DNA from: Chloroflexota bacterium
GTDB taxonomy: Bacteria; Chloroflexota; DTOL01; JACQYG01
Reading direction: 5' to 3'
Assembly: GCA_016208345.1 (NCBI GenBank)
Contig: JACQYG010000065.1
Coordinates: 1 to 9,841, forward strand
DNA length: 9,841 nt
The notes beneath the pieces are model-generated. The model saw only the letters and a program-made list of their open reading frames with translations, was not told where the DNA came from and did no database searches. Positions within the stretch are counted from its first letter, which is position 1. Each line of letters opens with the position of its first letter. Position numbers and translations under genes: made by a program. This document shows, piece by piece, positions 1 through 5,130 of the stretch.

Positions 1-165
1 GAGGCGCATTTATCGAACGTGCATCGCCGTGAGGAATTTCGCCATAGTTCGGTGCTGGCAGCGGTGTGTGTCGGCCAGGTCGTCGGGTTTGGATGGCGGA
101 GTTATTTGTTGGGATTAGAGGGATTGATCGCACACCTCGCAGGCCGCCCGAACATTCGACTGTGA
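1..165 (+). CDS. C-terminal end of an unidentified protein (partial at window edge)
   Basis: Frame 1 is open from the first base and ends at TGA 163-165, giving 54 residues with no start in view. The visible part has a basic stretch (HRREEFRHS, residues 8-16), then a moderately hydrophobic segment (roughly residues 18-48, with [15 protein letters not shown]) and ends GRPNIRL. I do not recognise the family; the alternation of basic and hydrophobic residues would suit the tail of a membrane-associated enzyme, but this is only a guess. A 7-bp inverted repeat (CCGAACA 148-154, TGTTCGG 167-173) straddles the stop codon but has no T-run after it, so it is not a convincing terminator. That a gene exists here rests on an open frame touching the edge and a protein-like composition. 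Confidence 0.45.
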   Translation, partial: EAHLSNVHRREEFRHSSVLAAVCVGQVVGFGWRSYLLGLEGLIAHLAGRPNIRL

Positions 166-353
166 CTGTTCGGAATTTGGGGAAAAGTATTAGGCGGATG
201 CACTGGAGCGACTCTTTTTAACCAGCGATTACTTTTGCCAAATCATAGCCGCGTCCTTTGATGCGAATCCATCCAATCAATCTGCTGACGTTCAAAATTG
301 AATTCAAGACATTCCAAGTCTTGGGTGAATTGCTCGACGCGCACAACAACCCA
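166..353. other. Gene-free AT-richer spacer upstream of the small-RNA unit
   Basis: I see no supportable gene in this 188-base stretch, which is less GC-rich than the genes to the right. Open frames crossing it on the minus strand (ending at 218 and 243) have no ribosome site, show no recognisable domain, and would run through the promoter at 354-382. One inverted repeat is visible, CAAGAC (305-310) with GTCTTG (318-323), a 7-nt loop between. It lies about 30 nt upstream of the -35 hexamer and could be a regulator site, but it is short enough to be chance. Confidence 0.5.
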
Positions 354-382
354 TTGACAAGGGCTGGGGTTGGGGGTATAAT
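354..382 (+). promoter_or_regulatory. Consensus sigma-70-type promoter of the candidate small RNA
   Basis: TTGACA at 354-359 and TATAAT at 377-382 are both exact matches to the housekeeping -35 and -10 consensus and are separated by exactly 17 bp, the optimal spacing. Predicted transcription start is about 388-390. A perfect promoter at optimal spacing is rare by chance in GC-rich DNA. No annotatable protein gene follows before the terminator at 461-494. Confidence 0.8.
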
Positions 383-414
383 TAGACAAAATTTCATGGT
401 TTGGAGGTGCTCCC

Positions 415-468
415 TTGCGCTGGGCAGGAGCACAAACGAACACTCAGGAATGCCGGCCAAAACACTAG
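415..468 (+). CDS. Possible 17-residue peptide inside the small-RNA unit (doubtful)
   Basis: TTG at 415-417 lies 7 nt after GGAGG (403-407) and opens a frame reading MRWAGAQTNTQECRPKH before TAG at 466-468, within the left arm of the terminator stem. The spacing is ideal for initiation, but GGAGG partly overlaps the left arm of the 407-433 hairpin, which would hide it. No homologue is known to me. A competing ATG at 396 in another frame has no ribosome site and would run into the terminator. Confidence 0.2.
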   Translation: MRWAGAQTNTQECRPKH

Positions 469-494
469 CGGCGCGTGCCGCCTAGTGTTTTTTT
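461..494 (+). terminator. Strong intrinsic terminator of the small-RNA unit
   Basis: AACACTAG (461-468) pairs with CTAGTGTT (482-489), and CGGC (469-472) pairs with GCCG (477-480), closing a GCGT loop with a single bulged C at 481. The 12-bp stem runs directly into a T-run through 494, so it reads as a rho-independent terminator on the plus strand. It would also stop any plus-strand transcription from upstream before the SWIM gene. Confidence 0.9.
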
Positions 495-615
495 CGTTTC
501 TGGGGGGTTGAACTCGGTCTCCAGGTGAACTTTGATCTTGGATTTGGACCGGCGAAGATCCCGGCTTAGGTTATGTTGGTTAAAATTCGGTGAAAACTCA
601 AGGAGGAGATGAGGG
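495..615 (+). promoter_or_regulatory. Upstream region and ribosome site of the SWIM-protein gene
   Basis: Because a strong terminator precedes it, the SWIM gene should have its own promoter in this 120-base stretch. Candidates are weak: TAAAAT at 581-586 resembles a -10 but has no good -35 at 16-18 bp, and TTGGAC at 544-549 resembles a -35 with only a poor -10 partner near 567. The ribosome site is strong: AAGGAGG (600-606), 9 nt before ATG 616, which fixes that start. Confidence 0.4.
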
Positions 616-888
616 ATGCACTCAAGCCTGTACGGCAAGATCGAGAAGGCCAAGCGCTATGCTGAGGAGCGTGACCGGATCAGCTTCAGCGACTTCAAGC
701 TCAGCTTCCGCGGCGACCACGACACCTACAGCGTTTCCTTTCACGACGGCAAGTGGCAATGCGGCTGCAACTTCTTCGCTAGCTGGGGCATGTGCAGCCA
801 CACCATGGCCCTGCAGCGCATTTTAGGGGTGATGTTGCCTCCCGAGAGAGTCCCGGCCGAAGGCGTGAGTCTCCCCGCCGCTAGATAA
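616..888 (+). CDS. Small stand-alone SWIM-type zinc-finger protein
   Basis: This 90-residue protein has the SWIM zinc-binding signature CxCx(n)CxH at C49, C51, C60 and H62, within CGCNFFASWGMCSHTMALQ. Residues 1-20 are charged and probably helical, 24-48 read as beta strands leading into the finger, and the last 18 residues are Pro/Ala-rich and probably disordered. SWIM domains are known from SWI2/SNF2 ATPases, MuDR-type transposases and MEKK1, where they bind DNA or proteins; here the finger is the whole protein, so it is more likely an adaptor or nucleic-acid-binding factor than an enzyme. ATG 616 is chosen because it follows AAGGAGG at good spacing. It lies 107 nt upstream of glnA in the same orientation; a terminator-like hairpin at 931-968 separates them, so co-expression would be partial. 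Family assignment is sound; its role is unknown. Confidence 0.85.
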   Translation: MHSSLYGKIEKAKRYAEERDRISFSDFKLSFRGDHDTYSVSFHDGKWQCGCNFFASWGMCSHTMALQRILGVMLPPERVPAEGVSLPAAR

Positions 889-901
889 CACGGTCAAGAT
901 A

Positions 902-910
902 TGATATAAT
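902..910 (+). promoter_or_regulatory. Extended -10 promoter for glnA
   Basis: TGATATAAT at 902-910 is an exact TGn-TATAAT extended -10 element 13 nt after the SWIM gene's stop. No good -35 hexamer lies at 16-18 bp, which is typical of extended -10 promoters that do not need one. Predicted start is near 917, so the glnA leader would be about 79 nt and include the 931-968 hairpin. A sigma-54 (TGGCAC/TTGC) site was looked for and not found. Confidence 0.65.
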
Positions 911-930
911 GAGCGCGCCCGATCGACAGC

Positions 931-968
931 GAGGAGGCTGGAAGTCTCTCCAGCCTCCTCTGCTTTTA
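931..968 (+). terminator. Terminator or attenuator hairpin in the glnA leader
   Basis: GAGGAGGCTGGA (931-942) pairs perfectly over 12 bp with TCCAGCCTCCTC (949-960) around a 6-nt loop, followed by TGCTTTTATT. The stem is GC-rich and the T-tract is of moderate quality. It can end transcripts of the SWIM gene, but it also lies downstream of the glnA extended -10 promoter at 902-910, so any glnA transcript must read through it. That placement fits attenuation, or a deliberately leaky terminator. Confidence 0.7.
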
Positions 969-969
969 T

Positions 970-987
970 TGAGATAATCTCAGGAGG
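970..987 (+). promoter_or_regulatory. 13-bp palindrome abutting the glnA ribosome site
   Basis: TGAGATAATCTCA (970-982) is a perfect 6-bp inverted repeat around one central base. It ends where the ribosome site AGGAGG (982-987) begins, 8 nt before ATG 996. It could be a protein operator downstream of the promoter or a small RNA hairpin next to the ribosome site. It does not fit the Bacillus GlnR/TnrA consensus (TGTnA-n7-TnACA). The function is not known. Confidence 0.4.
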
Positions 988-995
988 GTTGAGCG

Positions 996-2336
996 ATGGC
1001 GGGATCGTTTTCGGACCTCACTTCCCGGGCCAAAGCCGACGGCGTGAAATTCGTGAGCCTGCAGTTCACGGACATCCTGGGCACCATCAAGAACGTCACC
1101 ATCCCGGTGGGGCGGCTGGAGGAGGCCCTGAACAAGGGGGTCTGGTTCGACGGCTCCTCCATCCAGGGCTTCGCCCGCATCTACGAGACCGACATGGTGC
1201 TCATGCCCGACCCAGAGACCTATCGCCTCCTGCTCTGGGAGGGCCCAGAAAAGAGGGTGGCCCGAGTCATCTGCAACGTGCTGAAGCCCAACGGGGAGCT
1301 GTTCGAGGGCGACCCTCGCTTCGTCCTGAAGCAGGCCCTGGCCCAGGCCAGGGAGAGGGGCTTCGTCTATAACACCGGGCCGGAAATTGAGTTCTTTCTC
1401 TTCAGAACCGACGGCTCCCCCCACGTGGAACCGGTGCCCCACGACGTGGGAAGCTACTTCGACTTCTCGCCCCGGGACACCGCGGCCCAGGTGCGGGAGG
1501 ACATCGCCGAGGCCCTAGAGGGCATGGGCATCCCGGTGGAGAAGATCCATCACGAGGTTTCACCGGGCCAGCACGAGATCGACATCCGCTTCTCCGATGC
1601 TCTCACCACGGCGGACAACGTGGTCGCCACCAAGTACACAATCAAGGCCATCGCCCAGGCCCACGGCCTGTGTGCCACCTTCATGCCCAAGCCCATCTAC
1701 GGCATCAACGGCTCGGGGATGCATACCCACCAGAGCCTTTTCGACCTGGCGGGGGTGAACGTGTTCTACGATGCCGAGGACCGGTATCGGCTTTCTCGCA
1801 CCGCTTATCGCTTCATCGCCGGTCAGATGCTCCACGCCCGGGCCCTAGCTGCCTTGGTAGCGCCCACGGTGAACTCCTACAAGCGCCTGGTTCCGGGATA
1901 CGAGGCACCGGTGTACGTCTGCTGGGGCGAGGTCAATCGCTCGGCCCTGATCCGCATCCCGCGCTTCTCGCCCGGCAGAGAACAGTCCACCCGCCTGGAG
2001 CTGCGCTGCCCGGATCCTAGCTGTAACCCCTACCTGGCCTTTGCCGCCATGCTGGGGGCGGGCCTGGACGGCGTGGACCGGGACCTGGAGGCGCCTCCTC
2101 CGGTAGAAGAAAACGTTTACCACTTCGACGATATCCGGCTCCAGGAGCTGAACATCGCCACCCTGCCCATCTCCCTGAGCGATGCCTTGGACGAGCTGGA
2201 AAGAGACCAGATTCTCCGGAATGCCCTGGGCCAACAGGCCTTCCAGGGGTTCCTGGAGGCCAAACGCCGGGAATGGCGCGAGTATTCCACCCTGGTGACG
2301 CGTTGGGAGAGGCAGCGATACCTGGAGCAGTTGTGA
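996..2336 (+). CDS. glnA: Glutamine synthetase, class I-alpha
   Basis: The enzyme makes glutamine from glutamate, ammonia and ATP in the cytoplasm and in this class forms a dodecamer. At 446 residues it matches the I-alpha subtype (about 444 in Bacillus). The N-terminal beta-grasp domain has FDGSSIQGF (51-59). The catalytic domain shows GPEIEFF (128-134, metal-binding glutamates), HEVSPGQHEID (186-196), NGSGMHTHQS (238-247, metal-binding His), KRLVPGYEAP (296-305, Glu flap), NRSALIRIP (314-322) and RLELRCPDPSCNPYLA (333-348). The adenylylation loop and 25-residue insert of I-beta enzymes are absent (ENVYHFDD near 372-379 instead), so regulation by adenylylation is unlikely. R61 in GFARI matches the arginine that mediates glutamine feedback inhibition in Bacillus GS. 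ATG 996 follows AGGAGG by 8 nt. Control probably also acts through the leader hairpin at 931-968. Confidence 0.97.
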   Translation: MAGSFSDLTSRAKADGVKFVSLQFTDILGTIKNVTIPVGRLEEALNKGVWFDGSSIQGFARIYETDMVLMPDPETYRLLLWEGPEKRVARVICNVLKPNGELFEGDPRFVLKQALAQARERGFVYNTGPEIEFFLFRTDGSPHVEPVPHDVGSYFDFSPRDTAAQVREDIAEALEGMGIPVEKIHHEVSPGQHEIDIRFSDALTTADNVVATKYTIKAIAQAHGLCATFMPKPIYGINGSGMHTHQSLFDLAGVNVFYDAEDRYRLSRTAYRFIAGQMLHARALAALVAPTVNSYKRLVPGYEAPVYVCWGEVNRSALIRIPRFSPGREQSTRLELRCPDPSCNPYLAFAAMLGAGLDGVDRDLEAPPPVEENVYHFDDIRLQELNIATLPISLSDALDELERDQILRNALGQQAFQGFLEAKRREWREYSTLVTRWERQRYLEQL

Positions 2337-2350
2337 GCAAGCAAACGCGG

Positions 2351-2379
2351 AACGTTCAAACGTTACACGCTCTAACGTG
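2351..2379 (+). repeat. Repeated AACGTT boxes upstream of lgt
   Basis: AACGTT occurs at 2351-2356 and 2359-2364, with AACGTG at 2374-2379. ACGTTA (2360-2365) and TAACGT (2373-2378) also form a perfect 6-bp inverted repeat with a 7-nt spacer. The cluster ends 7 nt before the putative lgt -35 box, a position suited to a regulator site. It has no T-run, so it is not an obvious glnA terminator. Confidence 0.4.
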
Positions 2380-2386
2380 GGCGGCA

Positions 2387-2415
2387 TTGCATCACGGCTG
2401 GCCTTCTGGTAAACT
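2387..2415 (+). promoter_or_regulatory. Probable promoter of the lgt operon
   Basis: TTGCAT (2387-2392) and TAAACT (2410-2415) are 17 bp apart, and TG at 2407-2408 gives an extended -10. The match is moderate in each box. It would start transcription near 2422, about 23 nt before lgt ATG 2445. The 108-nt gap after glnA is the only non-coding space from which this operon could be driven. Confidence 0.45.
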
Positions 2416-2444
2416 AGGCACATCAAGAGATCTGGAGTCGGTTA

Positions 2445-3245
2445 ATGAATCCTGTTTTGGTTCATCTGGGGCCCCTGACGATCAAATGGTATGGGGTATT
2501 GCTCAGTGGCATGGTCCTGATCGGGGTCTACCTGGCTGGCTGGCAGGTCCAACGTCGCGCCATGAGCCTGGACCACCTGATCAACATGACGCTCCTGGCA
2601 ACGATCTTGGGCGTGGTGGGAGCCCGGGCCTACCACGTGATCTCGGCCTGGGACCTCTATCGCGGCGATCTATACGCCATGATCGCCACCTGGCACGGTG
2701 GGCTGGCCATCTATGGCGCTCTCATCGGTGGTTTGACCGGCATCTTCATCTACACCTGGTGGAACAGGCTCTCCCCCTGGCCCTGGGTGGACATTGCCGC
2801 CCCGAGCCTGGCACTGGGCCAGGCGGTGGCCCGCTGGGGAAACTTCATCAATCAGGAAGCCTATGGCTATCCCACGAACCTGCCCTGGGCAATCTACATC
2901 GCCCCGGAGTACCGGCTGGCCGGCTACGAGAACATCGCGCGTTATCACCCCACCTTCCTGTACGAATCCATCTGGAACTTCCTGGTGTTCCTTTTCCTGA
3001 TGTACATGATGCGACGCATGGCGGGGCGTCTGTTGGACGGCGAGGTGTTCTTCACCTACGGCGTACTGTACGGTATAGGGCGCATCTTCGTGGAGCAGCT
3101 TCGGATAGATAGCTGGACCATCGGTGGCTTCCGCACCGCCCAGTTGTTCAGCGTGATCCTGATAGGGGCGTGCGCGGCGATTTTGATATACCGGCGCCGA
3201 GCCCAACGCGCCAAAGTTGGCCAGGAGGTCCCCAGTGCCGAATGA
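2445..3245 (+). CDS. lgt: Prolipoprotein diacylglyceryl transferase
   Basis: Lgt transfers diacylglycerol from phosphatidylglycerol to the lipobox cysteine of prolipoproteins at the cytoplasmic membrane, the first step in lipoprotein maturation. The 266-residue length is normal. Several hydrophobic segments are visible (about 14-33, 49-67, 85-104, 178-192, 232-249). Family motifs are HGGLAIYGALIGG (84-96), the Lgt signature GQAVARWGNFINQEAYG (125-141, with the catalytic-region R130 and N133), HPTFLYES (168-175) and GRIFVEQLR (212-220). The position of the E. coli HGG histidine is Tyr90, as is common in Gram-positive-type Lgt. The C-terminal tail is basic (RRRAQRAK), as expected for a cytoplasmic end. 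ATG 2445 follows GGAG with suitable spacing. The 3' end overlaps xseB by 11 nt, indicating translational coupling. Confidence 0.96.
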   Translation: MNPVLVHLGPLTIKWYGVLLSGMVLIGVYLAGWQVQRRAMSLDHLINMTLLATILGVVGARAYHVISAWDLYRGDLYAMIATWHGGLAIYGALIGGLTGIFIYTWWNRLSPWPWVDIAAPSLALGQAVARWGNFINQEAYGYPTNLPWAIYIAPEYRLAGYENIARYHPTFLYESIWNFLVFLFLMYMMRRMAGRLLDGEVFFTYGVLYGIGRIFVEQLRIDSWTIGGFRTAQLFSVILIGACAAILIYRRRAQRAKVGQEVPSAE

Positions 3246-3492
3246 TGAGCCTGGTTTCGAGGAGGCCTACCGACGGCTGGAGGACATCGTCCGACAGTTG
3301 GAGGAGGGCAGGCTCTCACTGGAGGAATCCATGAAGCTCTTCGAGGAGGGCACCCGGCTGGCCAGGTTCTGCCAGAAGAAGCTGGACGGGGCTGAGCTCA
3401 AGGTTAGCAAACTCATCCAGGCCGCCGGGGGCGAGTATAAGCTGGTGCCTTTCGAGAAAGCCCCTCCGCCAGAGCCTGGGAGGGGCGAATAA
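3235..3492 (+). CDS. xseB: Exodeoxyribonuclease VII small subunit
   Basis: XseB is the small helical subunit that binds several-fold to XseA to form exonuclease VII, which degrades single-stranded DNA from both ends into oligonucleotides. From GTG 3235 the product is 85 residues, normal for the family. The hallmark region FEEAYRRLEDIVRQLEEG, then LSLEESMKLFEEGTRLA, is a heptad-rich helical hairpin. The C-terminus is Pro/Gly-rich. I prefer GTG 3235 over the upstream TTG 3217 because AGGAGG (3223-3228) lies 6 nt before the GTG, and TTG would start ahead of that site. It overlaps lgt by 11 nt. The partner gene xseA, often adjacent, is not in the window. Confidence 0.93.
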   Translation: MPNDEPGFEEAYRRLEDIVRQLEEGRLSLEESMKLFEEGTRLARFCQKKLDGAELKVSKLIQAAGGEYKLVPFEKAPPPEPGRGE

Positions 3493-3512
3493 CGATCACC
3501 AAGGCCATCCTG

Positions 3513-3947
3513 GTGTCTGACGTATTGAATAACCGGGTGCTGGTGGTTCCCAGCGCTATATGGATCCTGGCACAGTGCCTGAAGGTAGTGCTTCACCTCT
3601 TCACGGAGAGGAGGCTCGACCTGCGTTACCTGACCACGGCCGGCGGCATGCCCAGCTCCCATTCGGCCCTGGTCACCTCCCTGGCCACCGCCATCGCCAA
3701 GGTCGAGGGGGTGGGCTCGCCGTTCTTCGCCCTGGCTGCTGTGTTCGCCGCGGTGGTGATGTATGATGCGGCGGGCGTGCGGCGAGCGGTGAGCGTTCAG
3801 GCCAGGATCCTTAACCGGATGCTGGACGAGCTGTTCCAGCGCCAGAGCATCAGCGAGGAGCGGCTGAAGGAATTCATCGGCCACACGCCTTTCGAGGTGT
3901 TGGTGGGCGCGGCCATGGGGATAGCGCTGACGCTCTGGTGGATGTAG
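3513..3947 (+). CDS. Divergent PAP2-family membrane protein (DUF212, YuiD-like)
   Basis: This 144-residue integral membrane protein belongs to the family distantly related to PAP2 acid phosphatases and vanadium haloperoxidases. Family motifs are GGMPSSHSA (44-52), YDAAGVRRAV (84-93) and GHTPFEVLVGAAMG (123-136); the two histidines in GMPSSH and GHTP correspond to PAP2-type catalytic positions. Hydrophobic segments are near 9-28, 52-64, 70-84 and 126-143. The substrate of this family is not established; a lipid or polyprenyl phosphate is a reasonable guess. GTG 3513 gives the length usual for homologues but lacks a good ribosome site, so translation may depend on coupling to xseB, whose stop lies 20 nt upstream. 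The next gene starts 4 nt after its stop. Confidence 0.88.
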   Translation: MSDVLNNRVLVVPSAIWILAQCLKVVLHLFTERRLDLRYLTTAGGMPSSHSALVTSLATAIAKVEGVGSPFFALAAVFAAVVMYDAAGVRRAVSVQARILNRMLDELFQRQSISEERLKEFIGHTPFEVLVGAAMGIALTLWWM

Positions 3948-3951
3948 GGCG

Positions 3952-4620
3952 GTGACGGCGCCGGCTCGCCCCTTTAGTAAGGAAAGGAACGACCTGGACT
4001 TCGCCTCCCTGGAGGCGGGGGACATCGTCTTGATGTCCAATCCCTGGGACCGCTGGTACATGCGTTACGTCATCTTCTGGTCCCACGCCGGCCTGGTCAC
4101 CGGCAAAGGTGGCCGGGAGGCCATCATCGACGTGGTGCGGGAGCCCTTCGGGGACCACGACCGGGTGGGCCAGCGCCCGTTCTACCAGGTCCACCATTGT
4201 ACCTACGAGGCCTATGCCCTGAACTATGACCTCATCGCCCTGCGCGTGAGGTGCCCGCTAGAGGTTCGCCAGGCCGCCGTGCGCTACGCTGAGGAACGTA
4301 TCGGCACCCCATATTCACCTAACATTAAGAAGATCATCTTCAACCGCCACGATACCGACCACTATTCCTGCAGCGTCCTCATCTGGCAAGCCTATCAGGC
4401 CCAGGGCATTGACCTGTCCCCCGCCCCGTTCGGCCTGAACGTGACCGTTATGCCCTACACCTTTGCGCACAGCAGGCACGTTCAAGTGGTGGCAGTAGGC
4501 ACCCGGTACAAGCCGATACCCCGGAACTGGCGGAACCTGGGCCTGATCCTGCGGCGCTGGTGGTACAGGAACGTGCTGCGGGCCCCGATCGCGGATTGGG
4601 GAACTGAAGATGGAGGATAA
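3952..4620 (+). CDS. YiiX/YebB-like permuted NlpC/P60 (papain-fold) cysteine hydrolase
   Basis: The 222-residue protein shows the circularly permuted papain-like arrangement in which the histidine precedes the cysteine: GDIVL (23-27) and SHAGLV with H45, followed by YSCSVLIWQAY with C140. A basic helical region, RYAEERIGTPYS (111-122), sits between, and the end (191-215) is rich in Arg and Trp. Related YiiX-type proteins are thought to hydrolyse amide or ester bonds in cell-envelope peptides or lipids; the substrate here is unknown. No signal peptide is evident, so it is probably cytoplasmic or peripherally membrane-bound. GTG 3952 starts 4 nt after the previous stop with only a weak ribosome site, implying translational coupling. 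Its place after lgt and a PAP2-like protein hints at an envelope role, but this is inference from context. Confidence 0.8.
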   Translation: MTAPARPFSKERNDLDFASLEAGDIVLMSNPWDRWYMRYVIFWSHAGLVTGKGGREAIIDVVREPFGDHDRVGQRPFYQVHHCTYEAYALNYDLIALRVRCPLEVRQAAVRYAEERIGTPYSPNIKKIIFNRHDTDHYSCSVLIWQAYQAQGIDLSPAPFGLNVTVMPYTFAHSRHVQVVAVGTRYKPIPRNWRNLGLILRRWWYRNVLRAPIADWGTEDGG

Positions 4621-4639
4621 GGGATATTGGAGGTAGAAA

Positions 4640-5125
4640 TTGGCTCCAAAGTACACGATCTGCGACACCGCCCTGGGCCAGATGGGTCTGGTGAAAACCG
4701 CGAAGGGCCTGCGGGCCCTGGTGCTGCCCCGGCCGGAGCTGCAGCGCTATCTGGAGAGCCAGCTTTGTGCCGAGAACGCGCCGGAATCCGCCTTCGGCGA
4801 TCTGCCCCAGAGGCTCAGGCGCTACGCCCTGGGGCACAAGGTGGAGTTCGCCGACGAGTTGGACCTGTCCTGCGGCACCGACTTCCAGCGCTCGACCTGG
4901 CAGGCCATCCGAGCCGTTCCCTACGGAGAGACCCGGAGCTACGCCTGGGTAGCCCGGCAGATCGGAAGACCAGGGGCAGCCCGGGCGGTGGGCCAGGCAA
5001 TGCGGGCCAATCCCATAGCCATCATCTTGCCCTGCCACCGGGTGGTGGCCAGCGACGGGAAGCTGGGAGGCTTCTCCGCCGGGCTGGACTTGAAGGCCGG
5101 GCTCCTGGCGTTGGAAAAGGCCTGA
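4640..5125 (+). CDS. ogt: Methylated-DNA--[protein]-cysteine S-methyltransferase
   Basis: This suicide repair protein takes methyl groups from O6-methylguanine (and O4-methylthymine) onto its own cysteine. At 161 residues it has a divergent N-terminal domain (1-78) and the conserved C-terminal ATase domain. The active site PCHRV places the acceptor cysteine at C132. Other conserved features are FQRSTWQAIRAVPYGETRSY (82-101), with the helix-turn-helix tyrosine Y101, the GAARAVGQAMRANP block (112-125) containing the arginine finger R115, and the GFSAGLDLKAGLLALE tail (144-159). TTG 4640 is supported by GGAGG (4629-4633) at 6-nt spacing, 19 nt after the previous stop. It is last in the plus-strand operon; the convergent M42 remnant ends 5 nt beyond it and no T-tailed terminator is visible between them. 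Confidence 0.95.
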   Translation: MAPKYTICDTALGQMGLVKTAKGLRALVLPRPELQRYLESQLCAENAPESAFGDLPQRLRRYALGHKVEFADELDLSCGTDFQRSTWQAIRAVPYGETRSYAWVARQIGRPGAARAVGQAMRANPIAIILPCHRVVASDGKLGGFSAGLDLKAGLLALEKA

Positions 5126-5130
5126 ATGGG

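Larger units (their letters stand above)
389..494 (+). ncRNA. Candidate small RNA of about 105 nt, family unknown
   Basis: The unit is defined by a consensus promoter (354-382) and an intrinsic terminator (461-494). Inside it a second hairpin is visible: GTGCTCC (407-413) pairs perfectly with GGAGCAC (427-433), and after a 2-nt bulge (414-415) TGC (416-418) can pair with GCA (424-426) around the loop GCTGG. The segment 434-460 between the hairpins looks unpaired and contains AACACT (439-444), the same six bases that begin the terminator stem. I checked by eye for the SRP RNA tetraloop region, 6S-like architecture, tmRNA, and c-di-GMP, fluoride, ZTP and guanidine riboswitch cores, and found none. 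It could be a trans-acting sRNA, or an mRNA for a tiny peptide (TTG 415 to TAG 468, 17 residues, behind GGAGG 403-407). The 3' end and start are predictions from sequence only. Confidence 0.6.

Noticed and set aside
218..460. Minus-strand open frames (80 and 66 residues) in the left intergenic region
   Set aside because: No ribosome site, no recognisable domain, overlapping frames with no codon signature, and they run through the consensus promoter and into the small-RNA unit. I considered a decayed transposase tail but could not support it.
389..494. SRP RNA, 6S RNA, tmRNA or a known riboswitch
   Set aside because: The SRP GGAA-tetraloop region, a 6S-like long bulged rod, the tmRNA acceptor, and c-di-GMP, fluoride, ZTP or guanidine aptamer cores could not be found by eye. 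No gene follows the terminator closely enough for a typical riboswitch expression platform.
917..995. Glutamine riboswitch (glnA RNA motif) in the glnA leader
   Set aside because: The leader is short and mainly one hairpin; the conserved core of the glnA RNA motif as I know it is not present.
966..1442. Long minus-strand frames opposite glnA (also 1845-2426)
   Set aside because: These are shadow frames of a high-GC gene with clear conserved motifs on the plus strand.
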